Assembly (NCBI GenBank): GCA_965228065.1 | Contig: OZ245788.1 | Coordinates: forward strand, 4,216,001 to 4,280,000 | Direction: 5' to 3' | From: Sphingobium_A sp965228065 | GTDB taxonomy: Bacteria; Pseudomonadota; Alphaproteobacteria; Sphingomonadales; Sphingomonadaceae | DNA length: 64,000 bases | In this document: in pieces, positions 25,163-33,418 of the stretch | Layout of the letters: each line of letters opens with the position of its first letter | Numbering within the stretch: the first letter of the stretch is position 1 | The notes under the pieces: generated by a model | What the model saw: only the letters and a program-made list of their open reading frames with translations | What the model was told of the DNA's origin: nothing | The model's database searches: none | Position numbers and translations under genes: made by a program

Positions 25163-25642
25163 TCAGCGCGAATGCAGGCCAGAGGGCTCAGGCGCCGCAT
25201 CGATAATATCCAGTCGAAAGATCAGCATCAGCATCCATGTCAGGGCAAACATTGCCAGCCCGGATAGAATCCATGGATGGCCGATCGAGATTGCCGACCA
25301 GTCGAACGATCCGTTGTTGATCTTCTTGAGGTGATTGAAGTTCTGGGTGACGCCCACGATCAGGCCGAACGCTCCCGCCAGAAGAGCGATGTATCGACCG
25401 AAAAGCCGGTCCTGCAAGCCGAACAACATCAGCAGACTGAGAATGCCCAGAGCGGCGCGCTGTGTCCTGCAATAAGGGCATGGGTGCACCATGCCTGCAA
25501 CATCCAGAGCCAGGGTGAAGAGCACCACGACCATGACGCCCGCTGCGACCAGGCGGCGATTGCGAAGCAACTCCACCAGCGTCTCCAGCTTTCCCATCCA
25601 GGTCGACTTCGTCTCCGGACTGTCGAGAGTTGATTTGCCCAT
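25163..25642 (-). CDS. DsbB-like membrane protein with one CXXC pair
   Basis: A 159-residue inner-membrane protein with four hydrophobic segments. The sequence HPCPYCRTQRAALG (Cys55, Cys58) after the first membrane helix resembles the quinone-linked CXXC and following QR of DsbB. The second, periplasmic disulfide pair that DsbB uses to oxidise DsbA is absent: those two are the only cysteines in the protein. It may be a variant thiol oxidoreductase or a related vitamin-K-epoxide-reductase-like function. GGGG precedes the ATG. No DsbA gene is nearby. Confidence 0.65.
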   Translation of the reverse strand: MGKSTLDSPETKSTWMGKLETLVELLRNRRLVAAGVMVVVLFTLALDVAGMVHPCPYCRTQRAALGILSLLMLFGLQDRLFGRYIALLAGAFGLIVGVTQNFNHLKKINNGSFDWSAISIGHPWILSGLAMFALTWMLMLIFRLDIIDAAPEPSGLHSR

Positions 25643-25731
25643 GCCGTCTCACCCCTTTTGATCGAGCGTTTCGCCGCAGCATAAGCACTGCAGGCGGGAT
25701 GGTAAGGGGAAATGAGGGCAATCTTCACCAG

Positions 25732-25751
25732 TGTATTGCATTGATAATACA
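25732..25751. promoter_or_regulatory. Inverted repeat before the DUF4386 gene
   Basis: TGTATT and AATACA flank an 8-base centre in TGTATTGCATTGATAATACA. It lies about 35 bases before the start at 25787 and includes a TAATAC-like -10. It could be an operator over the promoter. Confidence 0.35.
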
Positions 25752-25786
25752 GTAGTGGCATGTTCCTGCAGCAGGGGGTCATGCCG

Positions 25787-26509
25787 ATGGAAAAGCCGGT
25801 TTCGAACATGCGCGCCGCAAGAGTGGCGGGGTTGCTCTATCTGATCGTGGTAGGGGCGGGCATCTTCAGCCTCGCCTACGTCCCGTCGCAGATTCCCGCG
25901 AGCGGCGATCCGGCGTTGGTCGTGCGCAACATCATGGCATCGGAAACCCTGTTCCGCGTCGGCATCCTTGGTGGGCTGGTCTGCTTCACCGCCTTCCTGC
26001 TGCTGCCGCTCGCGCTCTATCGGCTGCTCGGCCATGTTGATCGGACCGCCGCGGTGCTGATGGTCGCGTTCGCCGTGGCCAGCGTGCCGATCTCGTTCGT
26101 CAACATGCTGCACAAGATCGACATCCTGTCGCTGCTGAGCGGCGCCGAGCATCTGCGCGGCTTCACTGCGGAGCAACTGAACGCGCAGGTGATGATCGCG
26201 CTCAAGGCCTATGGCAACGGCCTGCTCGTCTCGAAGATCTTCTGGGGATTGTGGCTGCTACCCTTCGGCTATCTCGTCTTCAGGTCGCGGATCATTCCCA
26301 GAATCTTCGGCGTGTTGCTGATGATGGGATGTTTCGGCTATCTGATCGACTTCACCGGGGAGTTGCTTATTCCCGACTATCGCGAGATCAGGATCGCCCG
26401 CTTTGTCAGTCTTCCCGGGACGTTCGGCGAGATCGGTATCTGCCTGTGGCTGTTGACCATGGGCGCGCGAGAAACGTTAGCGCGCGTGTTACCGGCCGAT
26501 CCAGCCTAG
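25787..26509 (+). CDS. DUF4386 membrane protein
   Basis: About 240 residues with six predicted membrane segments. The opening RAARVAGLLYLIVVGAGIF and the interior FRVGILGGLVCFTAFLLLPLALYRLL fit the DUF4386 family of unknown function. ATG 25787 has AGGGGG about eight bases upstream; in-frame ATGs at 25781 and 25760 are alternatives. It stands alone, convergent with the small gene at 26546. Nothing in the context indicates its role. Confidence 0.8.
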   Translation: MEKPVSNMRAARVAGLLYLIVVGAGIFSLAYVPSQIPASGDPALVVRNIMASETLFRVGILGGLVCFTAFLLLPLALYRLLGHVDRTAAVLMVAFAVASVPISFVNMLHKIDILSLLSGAEHLRGFTAEQLNAQVMIALKAYGNGLLVSKIFWGLWLLPFGYLVFRSRIIPRIFGVLLMMGCFGYLIDFTGELLIPDYREIRIARFVSLPGTFGEIGICLWLLTMGARETLARVLPADPA

Positions 26510-26545
26510 ATCACGGCACCAGAAATGAGATGGCCATTTTTGTGG

Positions 26546-26929
26546 CTAGCGGTCGTTTCGTTCGACAATCCACCAAGGTGTATAACCGACTTCAGATGCC
26601 AGCACGGTGGCTCTTCCACCCTCGATGTCGCCCGCTTCGACAGCCTGCAAGCGGTAACCGCGACATGCTGCTATCCGAAGAAGTTCTTGTATAGTCTGAT
26701 TGATCGAAATTTCTGTGGCTTCGACTTCTATCGAGCCGACAATCTCGCATTGTCCGGTATCGCAAAGGATTAGCCCGCTGCCGGCGAGTTCAGCTGCCAT
26801 CCGATCCTCGTCGGACTCATCAGCGCAAACGTAACGCCCGCCAATGATCATTGCTGAACCTTGCGCAGTGGCGACAGCCGCGCGGATCGCATCATTGTTC
26901 TGTGCCCAGTTCGCTGGAGGATCCATCAT
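26546..26929 (-). CDS. Hypothetical protein
   Basis: A 127-residue soluble protein with a mixed alpha/beta pattern (AMIIGGRYVCADESDEDRM, then ISINQTIQELLRIAACRGYRLQAVEAG). It has no signal or membrane segment. The DNA is less GC-rich than its neighbours. Several ATG codons near the 5' end make the start uncertain. No family recognised. Confidence 0.5.
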   Translation of the reverse strand: MMDPPANWAQNNDAIRAAVATAQGSAMIIGGRYVCADESDEDRMAAELAGSGLILCDTGQCEIVGSIEVEATEISINQTIQELLRIAACRGYRLQAVEAGDIEGGRATVLASEVGYTPWWIVERNDR

Positions 26930-26950
26930 CGCATCGCGATAGCATCGACG

Positions 26951-26974
26951 CTAATGCCCACAAATAGGCATTAG
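26951..26974. terminator. Hairpin downstream of the YhiN-type gene
   Basis: CTAATGCC (26951-26958) pairs with GGCATTAG (26967-26974) across an 8-base loop. It follows the end of the minus-strand flavoprotein gene and may stop its transcription, though there is no long U-tract. Confidence 0.4.
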
Positions 26975-26988
26975 GGGCCGTCGTGGAT

Positions 26989-28173
26989 CTAAAGCGCCTG
27001 CGCGGCGGCCCATCCGCTGGCCCAGGCCCATTGGAAATTATAACCGCCCAGCCAGCCGGTGACGTCGACCGCTTCGCCGATCGCGTGGAGGCCGGGAACG
27101 GCGCGTGCCGCCATGGTCTGCGATGACAGGCCGTCGGTGGCGATGCCGCCCACCGTGACTTCGGCCTTGGCAAAGCCTTCGGTACCGTCGGGCATGAAGC
27201 GCCAGTCGGCGATCAAGCGTTCCACCTGGGTCAGCGTCGCGTCGGTCTGTCCGCCGAGCTCGCCGGTGATCGGCAGCCGTTCCGCCAGTGCGCTCGCCAG
27301 ACGATCGGGCAGCATTGCGCCAAGCGCCGCGCGCAGCATGACGCGGGGGCGCTCGCGCTTGGTGCGGATCAGCCAGCCCGGCTCCGCACCGGGCGCGAAA
27401 TCGATGCCGATCGGCTGACCGTGCCGCCAATAGGATGAGACCTGGAGGATCGCGGGGCCGGACAGGCCACGATGGGTGAACAGGGCCGCCTCGGCAAACT
27501 CGGTCTTGCCGCATCTTGCGACGACGGGCGCGGACACCCCCGACAGCGATCGGAACAGCGCTTCGGTGCCGGGCAGGGTCAGCGGGACGAGGGCAGGGCG
27601 GGGTTCGACCACCTTCAATCCGAAACGGCGCGCGAGATCATAGGCGAAGCCGGTCGCGCCGAGTTTCGGGATGGAGGGCCCACCGGTCGCGATCACCAGC
27701 GCCGGTGCGGTCGAAACGCGGGCGCCATGCGTTACGCGGAAAACCCCATCGGCATGATCGACGTCGCGGATTGCGCCACCGAGCGCGAGCGTCACGCCGC
27801 CGGCATCGCATTCGTCGAGCAGCATCTCGACGATCTGGCGGGCCGACCCGTCGCAGAAAAGCTGTCCCAGGGTCTTCTCGTGCCAGGCAATGCCGTGCCG
27901 ATCGACCAGATCGATGAAATCGCGCGCCGAATAGCGGCCGAGCGCGGACTTGGCGAAATGCGGATTGCTCGAGAGATAGCGGTCGGGCGCAGCATCCACA
28001 TTGGTGAAATTGCAGCGGCCGCCGCCGGAGATCAGGATCTTCTTGCCCGGCGCATCGGCATGATCGACCACCAGCACGCGCCGGCCGCGCTGCCCGGCGA
28101 CCGCGGCACACATCAGCCCCGCGCCGCCGGCGCCAAGGACAATCGCATCATATTGGGTGGGGGCAGCGGTCAT
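26989..28173 (-). CDS. YhiN/HI0933-family FAD flavoprotein
   Basis: A 394-residue NAD(P)/FAD-dependent oxidoreductase. The N-terminal dinucleotide motif is VLGAGGAGLMCA, followed by the family marker DHADAPGKKILISGGGRCNFTN, and the C-terminus holds GGYNFQWAWASGW. These identify the HI0933/YhiN family (aminoacetone-oxidase-like). Its cellular substrate is not established. A lone cytoplasmic enzyme here; the next gene downstream of it is unrelated. Confidence 0.88.
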   Translation of the reverse strand: MTAAPTQYDAIVLGAGGAGLMCAAVAGQRGRRVLVVDHADAPGKKILISGGGRCNFTNVDAAPDRYLSSNPHFAKSALGRYSARDFIDLVDRHGIAWHEKTLGQLFCDGSARQIVEMLLDECDAGGVTLALGGAIRDVDHADGVFRVTHGARVSTAPALVIATGGPSIPKLGATGFAYDLARRFGLKVVEPRPALVPLTLPGTEALFRSLSGVSAPVVARCGKTEFAEAALFTHRGLSGPAILQVSSYWRHGQPIGIDFAPGAEPGWLIRTKRERPRVMLRAALGAMLPDRLASALAERLPITGELGGQTDATLTQVERLIADWRFMPDGTEGFAKAEVTVGGIATDGLSSQTMAARAVPGLHAIGEAVDVTGWLGGYNFQWAWASGWAAAQAL

Positions 28174-28226
28174 GCCAATGCCAGTGGCACAGATCGGGGC
28201 AGGGTGGGAAGCGGCGTCGGCGGCGC

Positions 28227-29414
28227 TCAGCGATGCGGGGTCGTGCGAATATGGTGCGATGCGATCGTATCGATGTCGTTGATGCCCGACAGGATCAACG
28301 TGCGTTCGAACTCTTCATGCAATAATGTCAGCGCACGATCGACGCCCGCTTCGCCGCCGGCGGCCAGGCCGTAGAGATAGGGGCGACCGATCGAGCAGGC
28401 GGTTGCGCCGAGCGCCAGCGCCTTCGCCACGTCCGAGCCGCGCCGTATGCCGCCGTCGCAGATCACGTCGGGCCCGTCGCCCAGCGCATCGCGGATTGTC
28501 GCGACCTGATCGATCGGGGCAGGCGCTCCGTCGAGCTGACGGCCGCCATGGTTGGAGATCATTACACCGGTCGCGCCGACACCGATTGCGCGTTTCGCGT
28601 CTTCAGGCGTCATCACCCCCTTGATCGCAAGCGGTCCGCCCCATTCGCGTGCCAGCCATTCGACATCCTTCCAGTTGACGCTGCGATCGAACTGGCCGCC
28701 GATATAATCGAACAGGCTCATCGCACCGTCCGCGAGCGCATCGACGCGGTGGCTGACATTGGCAAAGTCGAAACGCGCGCCGGTCAGTGCCGGGATCGAC
28801 CAGCCGGGGTGGCGGGCAAAGCTGAGCATCGACCGGAGCGTCAGGCGCGGTGGAACCGAAAGGCCGTTGACCCGGTCACGCTCCCGATTGCCCGCAACCT
28901 GGGTATCGACGGTGAGCGCCAGGCCGTGAAACCCCGCTTCCTTGCAGCGCGCGACGAACTCCGCGGTCAGCCCGCGATCCTTGAAGATGTAGATCTGGAA
29001 CACTTTTGGTCCGCCAAAAGCCTTGGCGAGATCCTCCAGTCGCGTCGTGCCGAGCGTGGACAGGCTGTAGAGCAGACCGTGGCGGGCTGCGGCGCGCGCA
29101 ACGGCAAGCTCGGCATCGCCATGGAACATCCGGTTGAGGCCGGTGGGCGACAGGATCAGCGGCCAGGCAACCGGTTGACCGAACACCGTGGTTGCCGTGC
29201 GGATCTGCGAAACGTCCACCAGCACGTCGGGCATCAGTTCGTATCGGGAGAAGGCCGAGCTATTGCGTGCGAGCGAAATCTCATCGTCCGCGCCACCATC
29301 GATATAATCGAAGATCGGCCGGGGCAGGCGCCGCCGCGCCATCAAGCGAAGATCGGCGATATTATATGCGCGTTCCAGCCGTTTCACATCGATCTCCGCA
29401 GCGCCGCCCGGCAA
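28227..29414 (-). CDS. FMN-dependent alpha-hydroxy-acid dehydrogenase (L-lactate dehydrogenase type)
   Basis: A 395-residue TIM-barrel flavoenzyme oxidising L-2-hydroxy acids such as L-lactate or mandelate. Seen motifs: IFDYIDGGADDE, LSPTGLNRMFHGDAE, LSTLGTTRLEDLA, and the catalytic ISNHGGRQLDGAP with GGIRRGSDVAKALALGA. Electrons probably go to the respiratory chain, as in LldD. Its start lies 57 bases past the SRPBCC stop on the same strand, so it may be read with the arsR-SRPBCC pair. Substrate specificity is not resolvable by eye. Confidence 0.88.
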   Translation of the reverse strand: MPGGAAEIDVKRLERAYNIADLRLMARRRLPRPIFDYIDGGADDEISLARNSSAFSRYELMPDVLVDVSQIRTATTVFGQPVAWPLILSPTGLNRMFHGDAELAVARAAARHGLLYSLSTLGTTRLEDLAKAFGGPKVFQIYIFKDRGLTAEFVARCKEAGFHGLALTVDTQVAGNRERDRVNGLSVPPRLTLRSMLSFARHPGWSIPALTGARFDFANVSHRVDALADGAMSLFDYIGGQFDRSVNWKDVEWLAREWGGPLAIKGVMTPEDAKRAIGVGATGVMISNHGGRQLDGAPAPIDQVATIRDALGDGPDVICDGGIRRGSDVAKALALGATACSIGRPYLYGLAAGGEAGVDRALTLLHEEFERTLILSGINDIDTIASHHIRTTPHR

Positions 29415-29471
29415 TGCGCCGGACGGAAACCGCTTCCTATCAAGATCGATGCAGATCGTCAGCCCATGCGG

Positions 29472-29993
29472 TCAGGCCCCGGATGCCAGCACCGCGTCAA
29501 GCTGATCGAAACTGCCGCCCCAACCCTGGTTCATCGACGGGATCTCCGCGATGAAGGTGGCGCATTCGTCAGGCGTCGCGTCGATCGTTTCCTGCGCCAG
29601 CGTGATCAATGTGCGGCCGCCCTGATCCTCGAACCGCGCCGTTGTCAGCAGTGCCATCGGCCATAATCCGTCGAAGAACGGTGCGCGCACGGCATTCCCT
29701 TCGGCGTCGGCAAAGCCATGCACCCACACCAGTCGCGAGGGAGCCGTGATTTCGCGATAGACGAACCGCGCCCAGATCGTGCCGCCACCCGGCATGTCCA
29801 TCCGCATATGCGTCACCCCGCCGGGGCGCGGATCATGGGCGAGGATCGTCGTGGCCGATCCCTTGGGGCCGAACCAGCGCGCAAGCAGGGCAGGATCGGT
29901 CCAAGCCCGCCACACCAGATCGCGTGGCGCGCCGAAGCTGCGCACCAGATTGAAATTGGCATTGGCGCTGTGATGGGTTCCCGTGTCGGTCAT
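29472..29993 (-). CDS. SRPBCC/AHSA1-family protein
   Basis: A 173-residue single-domain protein of the START-like fold. FGAPRDLVWRAWTDPALLARWFGP and the C-terminal GGSFDQLDAVLASG are typical of AHSA1-type small-ligand-binding proteins. The ATG at 29993 lies four bases after the arsR stop with AGGATG as ribosome site, so the two genes are coupled. Such ArsR-SRPBCC pairs are common in actinobacteria and proteobacteria. The ligand is unknown. Confidence 0.88.
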   Translation of the reverse strand: MTDTGTHHSANANFNLVRSFGAPRDLVWRAWTDPALLARWFGPKGSATTILAHDPRPGGVTHMRMDMPGGGTIWARFVYREITAPSRLVWVHGFADAEGNAVRAPFFDGLWPMALLTTARFEDQGGRTLITLAQETIDATPDECATFIAEIPSMNQGWGGSFDQLDAVLASGA

Positions 29994-29997
29994 GGCA

Positions 29998-30333
29998 TCA
30001 TCCTTTGTCGATAGGGGGCTGCATGTCGGCGAGCAGTATGTCGAGCCGGTCGAAACTCTCGCCCCAGAGTTGGCGCACGCCATCGACCCAGTCGCGGGTT
30101 TCGGCGAGGGCGGCGACGTTCAGCCGGCGTGGACGCGACTGCGCGATCCGGCCGCGCTCGATCAGGCCCGCGTTTTCCAGCACTTTCAAATGTTTCGAGA
30201 TGGCCGGCTGGCTGATCCCGAACGGTTTCTGCAGATCGGACACCGTCGCGTCCCCGCGCGCGAGCATCGCCAGGATGCCGCGGCGGGTGGGGTCGGCGAG
30301 GGCAGCGAATTTGAGATTGAGTGAGTCATTCAT
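29998..30333 (-). CDS. ArsR-family transcriptional regulator
   Basis: A 111-residue winged-helix repressor: FAALADPTRRGILAMLARGDATVSDLQ, then the recognition helix region FGISQPAISKHLKVLENAGLI. No cysteine metal site is present, so it is of the metal-independent kind that partners SRPBCC genes. It is probably autoregulated: a perfect 16-base palindrome sits in its promoter spacer, and a second inverted repeat spans its start codon. The predicted transcript start is two or three bases before the ATG. Confidence 0.9.
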   Translation of the reverse strand: MNDSLNLKFAALADPTRRGILAMLARGDATVSDLQKPFGISQPAISKHLKVLENAGLIERGRIAQSRPRRLNVAALAETRDWVDGVRQLWGESFDRLDILLADMQPPIDKG

Positions 30334-30371
30334 AATGACTCAGATATATAGCCAATTGGCTATTTAATCAA
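30322..30371 (-). promoter_or_regulatory. arsR promoter with two nested palindromes, predicted leaderless
   Basis: On the minus strand TTGATT (30366-30371) and TATATC (30343-30348) form a promoter with a 17-base spacer. The spacer region holds the perfect palindrome ATAGCCAATTGGCTAT (30348-30363). Inverted repeat TGAGTCATT/AATGACTCA (30322-30330 and 30334-30342) is centred exactly on the ATG. A normal start distance puts transcription within three bases of the ATG. Confidence 0.6.
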
Positions 30372-30404
30372 TGATGCAGATTCGGTCGATAGAGACATAC
30401 GCAC

Positions 30405-30485
30405 TTCATTCCGGCGAAAGCCGGAATCTCACTGCCTGTTCACGATCAACCAGAAGAAGTGAGATCCCGGCTTTCGCCAGGATGA
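30405..30485. repeat. Paired hairpin repeat, family 3 (copy C)
   Basis: ATTCCGGCgaaaGCCGGAAT (30408-30427) is a perfect hairpin. ATCTCAC (30426-30432) pairs with GTGAGAT (30459-30465), and a second, imperfect CCGGCTTTCGCC half follows. It lies between arsR and the CHRD gene. Confidence 0.65.
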
Positions 30486-30539
30486 CGTTCAAAAAGCGGA
30501 CTTCGACGACCCGCCGGCAGCCTCGCAATCCCCCAAACC

Positions 30540-30959
30540 CTATTTGCCAAGCTGTCCGCGAACCGCGCCTTTGGGAAAGGCGGCATTGTGGACGTTGACG
30601 TAGTAATCGGCGGGATTGGCGAGCAGCGCGGCGATCGCGTCGGCGGCCACAGGCTTGCAGCCTTCGGATGTGCCGTTCGCAGGTGCATCGAGCGTGACGA
30701 TCGGAGGGCCGGCGACGCCTGTCGCGCCCTTGTGGATGTGGGCCATCGTCGCGGCATCGATGCCGTCGACGGACAATGTGTAGCAGACCTGGCCCTTGGC
30801 CGCGTCGACCGTCACACCAGCCGTACCGCTGCCATCGGGATCGCCTGGTCCCGGGATTTCGACAGCACCGCTCATCTTGGTCGCCATCTTCACGGGGCCG
30901 GCAGCGAGCGCTGGCGCCGCGACTATCGTCGCCGCCAACAGGATCAGGACCGTACGCAT
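30540..30959 (-). CDS. Exported CHRD-domain protein
   Basis: A 139-residue periplasmic or surface protein with a signal peptide ending ALA-AG. It consists of one CHRD (chordin-like) domain, recognised by AHIHKGATGVAGPPIVTL and YYVNVHNAAFPKGAVRGQL. Start at ATG 30959 with GAGGAG upstream. The role of bacterial CHRD proteins is poorly known. It is probably monocistronic, or read after the hydrolase at 31711. Confidence 0.85.
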   Translation of the reverse strand: MRTVLILLAATIVAAPALAAGPVKMATKMSGAVEIPGPGDPDGSGTAGVTVDAAKGQVCYTLSVDGIDAATMAHIHKGATGVAGPPIVTLDAPANGTSEGCKPVAADAIAALLANPADYYVNVHNAAFPKGAVRGQLGK

Positions 30960-31057
30960 GGTATCTCTCCTCTGTTTCGTTGGGCGAGATGATATGCCCC
31001 TTACGGTGCGCGGCGCCATTGCTTTGTCGGCCGGCGGCGGCGATCGATCCCGTCAGG

Positions 31058-31711
31058 TCATCGGTTGAACGTGCCGGTGTCCAGAAAGGCAAGCATCTGC
31101 GCGCGAACGCGGCGATCGAGGGTCATCAGCGTGTGCGATACCGGCAGCACGATATGGTCGCGCATGCCCGCGACCCGCGTGGCTTCGACGGCCACCTTGC
31201 CGTCATTGGGCAAGGGCAGCAGCAATCGGGGAAAGATGGGATCGAGCGCGCGATCGCCCGCGATGATGCCGAGATCGAAATCGACCCCACCGAGCAGCGC
31301 TTCGTCGTCCACGCTTCGACCGGTGCGGAGTTGCGATCCGATCGGCCCCAGGACCAGCCGATCCATCCGCAGGCGGAACAGCAGGTCGGCCAGTTCGCTG
31401 CCGGCATTGGGTGGCGCGAGCATTACGACCCGCCCGGCACGTTCGGAGCGTCGCGCCGCGAACAATGCGCGTGCCACCAGCCCACCCAGCGAATGGGTGA
31501 CCATGTGCAGCGGGCCATCGAATGTCGCTTCGAACGCGGCGATATGCGGGTGCAGATGCGCGACGATCGCGCTCATTGGGCGCCGTGCGGGATAATGCGG
31601 CGCAAGCGTCGCATATCCAGCTTTCTTCAACGCGCCGGCAAGCCCGCGCATCGAATGGCCGGTGCGGCCATGGCCGTGCAGCAGCAGGACGCCGCCTTGC
31701 TGCTCAGCCAT
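31058..31711 (-). CDS. Lipase-like alpha/beta hydrolase
   Basis: A 217-residue serine hydrolase. The oxyanion region is LLLHGHGRTGHSM, the nucleophile elbow is THSLGGL (Ser in HSLG), and the catalytic His is probably the one in LPVSHTLM. The acid residue is likely Asp in the NDG or AGDRALDP region. No signal peptide. It starts 12 bases after the end of the M20 gene and so shares its transcript. The substrate is unknown, with lipid or ester hydrolysis likely. Confidence 0.8.
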   Translation of the reverse strand: MAEQQGGVLLLHGHGRTGHSMRGLAGALKKAGYATLAPHYPARRPMSAIVAHLHPHIAAFEATFDGPLHMVTHSLGGLVARALFAARRSERAGRVVMLAPPNAGSELADLLFRLRMDRLVLGPIGSQLRTGRSVDDEALLGGVDFDLGIIAGDRALDPIFPRLLLPLPNDGKVAVEATRVAGMRDHIVLPVSHTLMTLDRRVRAQMLAFLDTGTFNR

Positions 31712-31723
31712 GGCCGCAGCCGA

Positions 31724-33259
31724 TCACGCCGTTGCCGCTACCTGATAGAGGAAATCGACAAAGGCCAGCGCCGCGTCGTCCATGCCCAGCACCTTGGGGT
31801 TGCTGCTTTCGATCAGGAAGAACTCGTTGGGCGCATGCGCGCCCGAGCCATGGCCCAGGCCGAACTGCCCCGCCGGCAGGTTGAGCGGCGGACCGGTGAA
31901 GACCACGCCCGGCCAGCTGCCGGCAATGCGTGGGTAGACGGTGGTCTGGACGCCGAACCGCTCATAAGTGGCGAGCTGAGCACGCGTCAGCGCTGCCGTC
32001 TCGGGCGTTTCGGTCGGGCCATAGCCGCCGGTGATGTTGACCTCGACGTCACCGAAACCGCGCTTGGCGAGATGCGCGCGCAGCTTGGCGATCGTGTCTT
32101 CCTTGGTCATGTTCGGCACCAACCGCATTTCGACCTTGGCGACGGCACGGCCGGGCAGCACGGTCTTGCCGCCGGGGCCGGTATAGCCCGAGACGAGACC
32201 CTGGATGTTGATCGTCGGCACCGCCGCGAGCCGTTCCAGCGACTGTTCCCAGGTCATGTCGCCGATCCAGCGCTCGACGCCGAGCTGTTTCTTGGTCGAT
32301 GCCTCGTCGGTCTTGGCCGCGGTGGCCGCGATCAACTGACGCTCGCGATCGGTCAGCGGGCGGACCTGATCCTGGATGCCGTCGATCATGACGGTGTTGC
32401 CGTCGGGGCTGACCAGGGTGGAGAGCGCCGCGACCAGCCGCCATGGCGGGCTGTCGACACGCGCCTTTTCGCTGGAATGGATGTCGCCCTTGGGGCCACG
32501 GCCCCATTTCTCGCCCGAGACGACCAGTTCCATCTCGATCGCGCCCTTGGCGCCCAGATAGAGAGTGACCGCGCCGGTCGCGGGGTTCTGCGAGGCGAAG
32601 GGTATGATCACGCCGACGCTCTGCTTCAGCGCCTTGGCGACGTGCGGGGTGGTGACGATGTCGTGGAAATAGGGGGAAGCGATCTCTTCTTCGCCTTCGG
32701 CCACCAGCACCAGATTGACCGGCAATTTGCGGCCCGAAGCCTTCATCGCATGGAGCGCGGCGAGCACGGTCGCTTCCGGGCCCTTCTGGTTCACCGCACC
32801 GCGGCCCATCAGGATCTTGCCCATGCCCGGCCGGTCGAGGATCTTGCCTTCAAGCGGCGGGCTTTCCCATTCGGAGGCCACGAACTGCTTCACATCGTAC
32901 ATGAAATACAGACCGAGCGTCTTCTTAGCGCCAGCGTCGAGCGTCGCGAAGACGGCGGGCTTGCCCTTGGACGTGATGATCTCGGCATGCTGGAAACCCG
33001 CGTCGAGCGCGAGCTGGCGCATATATTCGGTGCCTGCGGGATAGTTGAGATTCTCCGCCGCGATCGAGGGCAGGGCGATCCAGTCCTGGAGCCTTTTGAC
33101 CGCCGCGTCATGCCCGGCGGCGATCGCGCGCTTCACATCCGCCAGCTTGTCCGTCTTCGCCAGCGCCGCGCCCGGCGCCATCATCGCCGCACCGGTCACC
33201 GCGGCCGCGCTTGCGAGCAGCGTGCGCCGATCCGTTCCTGTCTCCGTCTTGCCAGTCAT
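31724..33259 (-). CDS. Tat-exported M20-family protein lacking two canonical metal ligands
   Basis: A 511-residue exported protein with the M20 peptidase fold. A Tat signal (DRRTLLASAAAVTGAAMM) points to the periplasm. The family's first metal motif GHxD reads FMYDV (Met120 for His, Asp122 kept). The bridging-ligand motif GRGAxDxKG reads GRGAVNQKG (Asn157 for Asp). The EGEEE base region (188-192) and the final GSGAHAPNE His are retained. So the binuclear zinc site looks altered, and the protein may bind one metal or act differently. GGGG precedes the ATG. It forms an operon with the lipase-like gene. Confidence 0.82.
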   Translation of the reverse strand: MTGKTETGTDRRTLLASAAAVTGAAMMAPGAALAKTDKLADVKRAIAAGHDAAVKRLQDWIALPSIAAENLNYPAGTEYMRQLALDAGFQHAEIITSKGKPAVFATLDAGAKKTLGLYFMYDVKQFVASEWESPPLEGKILDRPGMGKILMGRGAVNQKGPEATVLAALHAMKASGRKLPVNLVLVAEGEEEIASPYFHDIVTTPHVAKALKQSVGVIIPFASQNPATGAVTLYLGAKGAIEMELVVSGEKWGRGPKGDIHSSEKARVDSPPWRLVAALSTLVSPDGNTVMIDGIQDQVRPLTDRERQLIAATAAKTDEASTKKQLGVERWIGDMTWEQSLERLAAVPTINIQGLVSGYTGPGGKTVLPGRAVAKVEMRLVPNMTKEDTIAKLRAHLAKRGFGDVEVNITGGYGPTETPETAALTRAQLATYERFGVQTTVYPRIAGSWPGVVFTGPPLNLPAGQFGLGHGSGAHAPNEFFLIESSNPKVLGMDDAALAFVDFLYQVAATA

Positions 33260-33418
33260 GCAAATCCCCTTCTTCGATTACACACAGCACTATCCGATGA
33301 GCCGACAATCGCAAGACGGAGATGCGGTTGGTCGAAGCGCGTCGTCAGCTGCTCGCCGACGACTTGACCGGTAAATTCTGCCGGATACGCCTGTTCCCGC
33401 CGGGAAAGGAGGTCGCCT

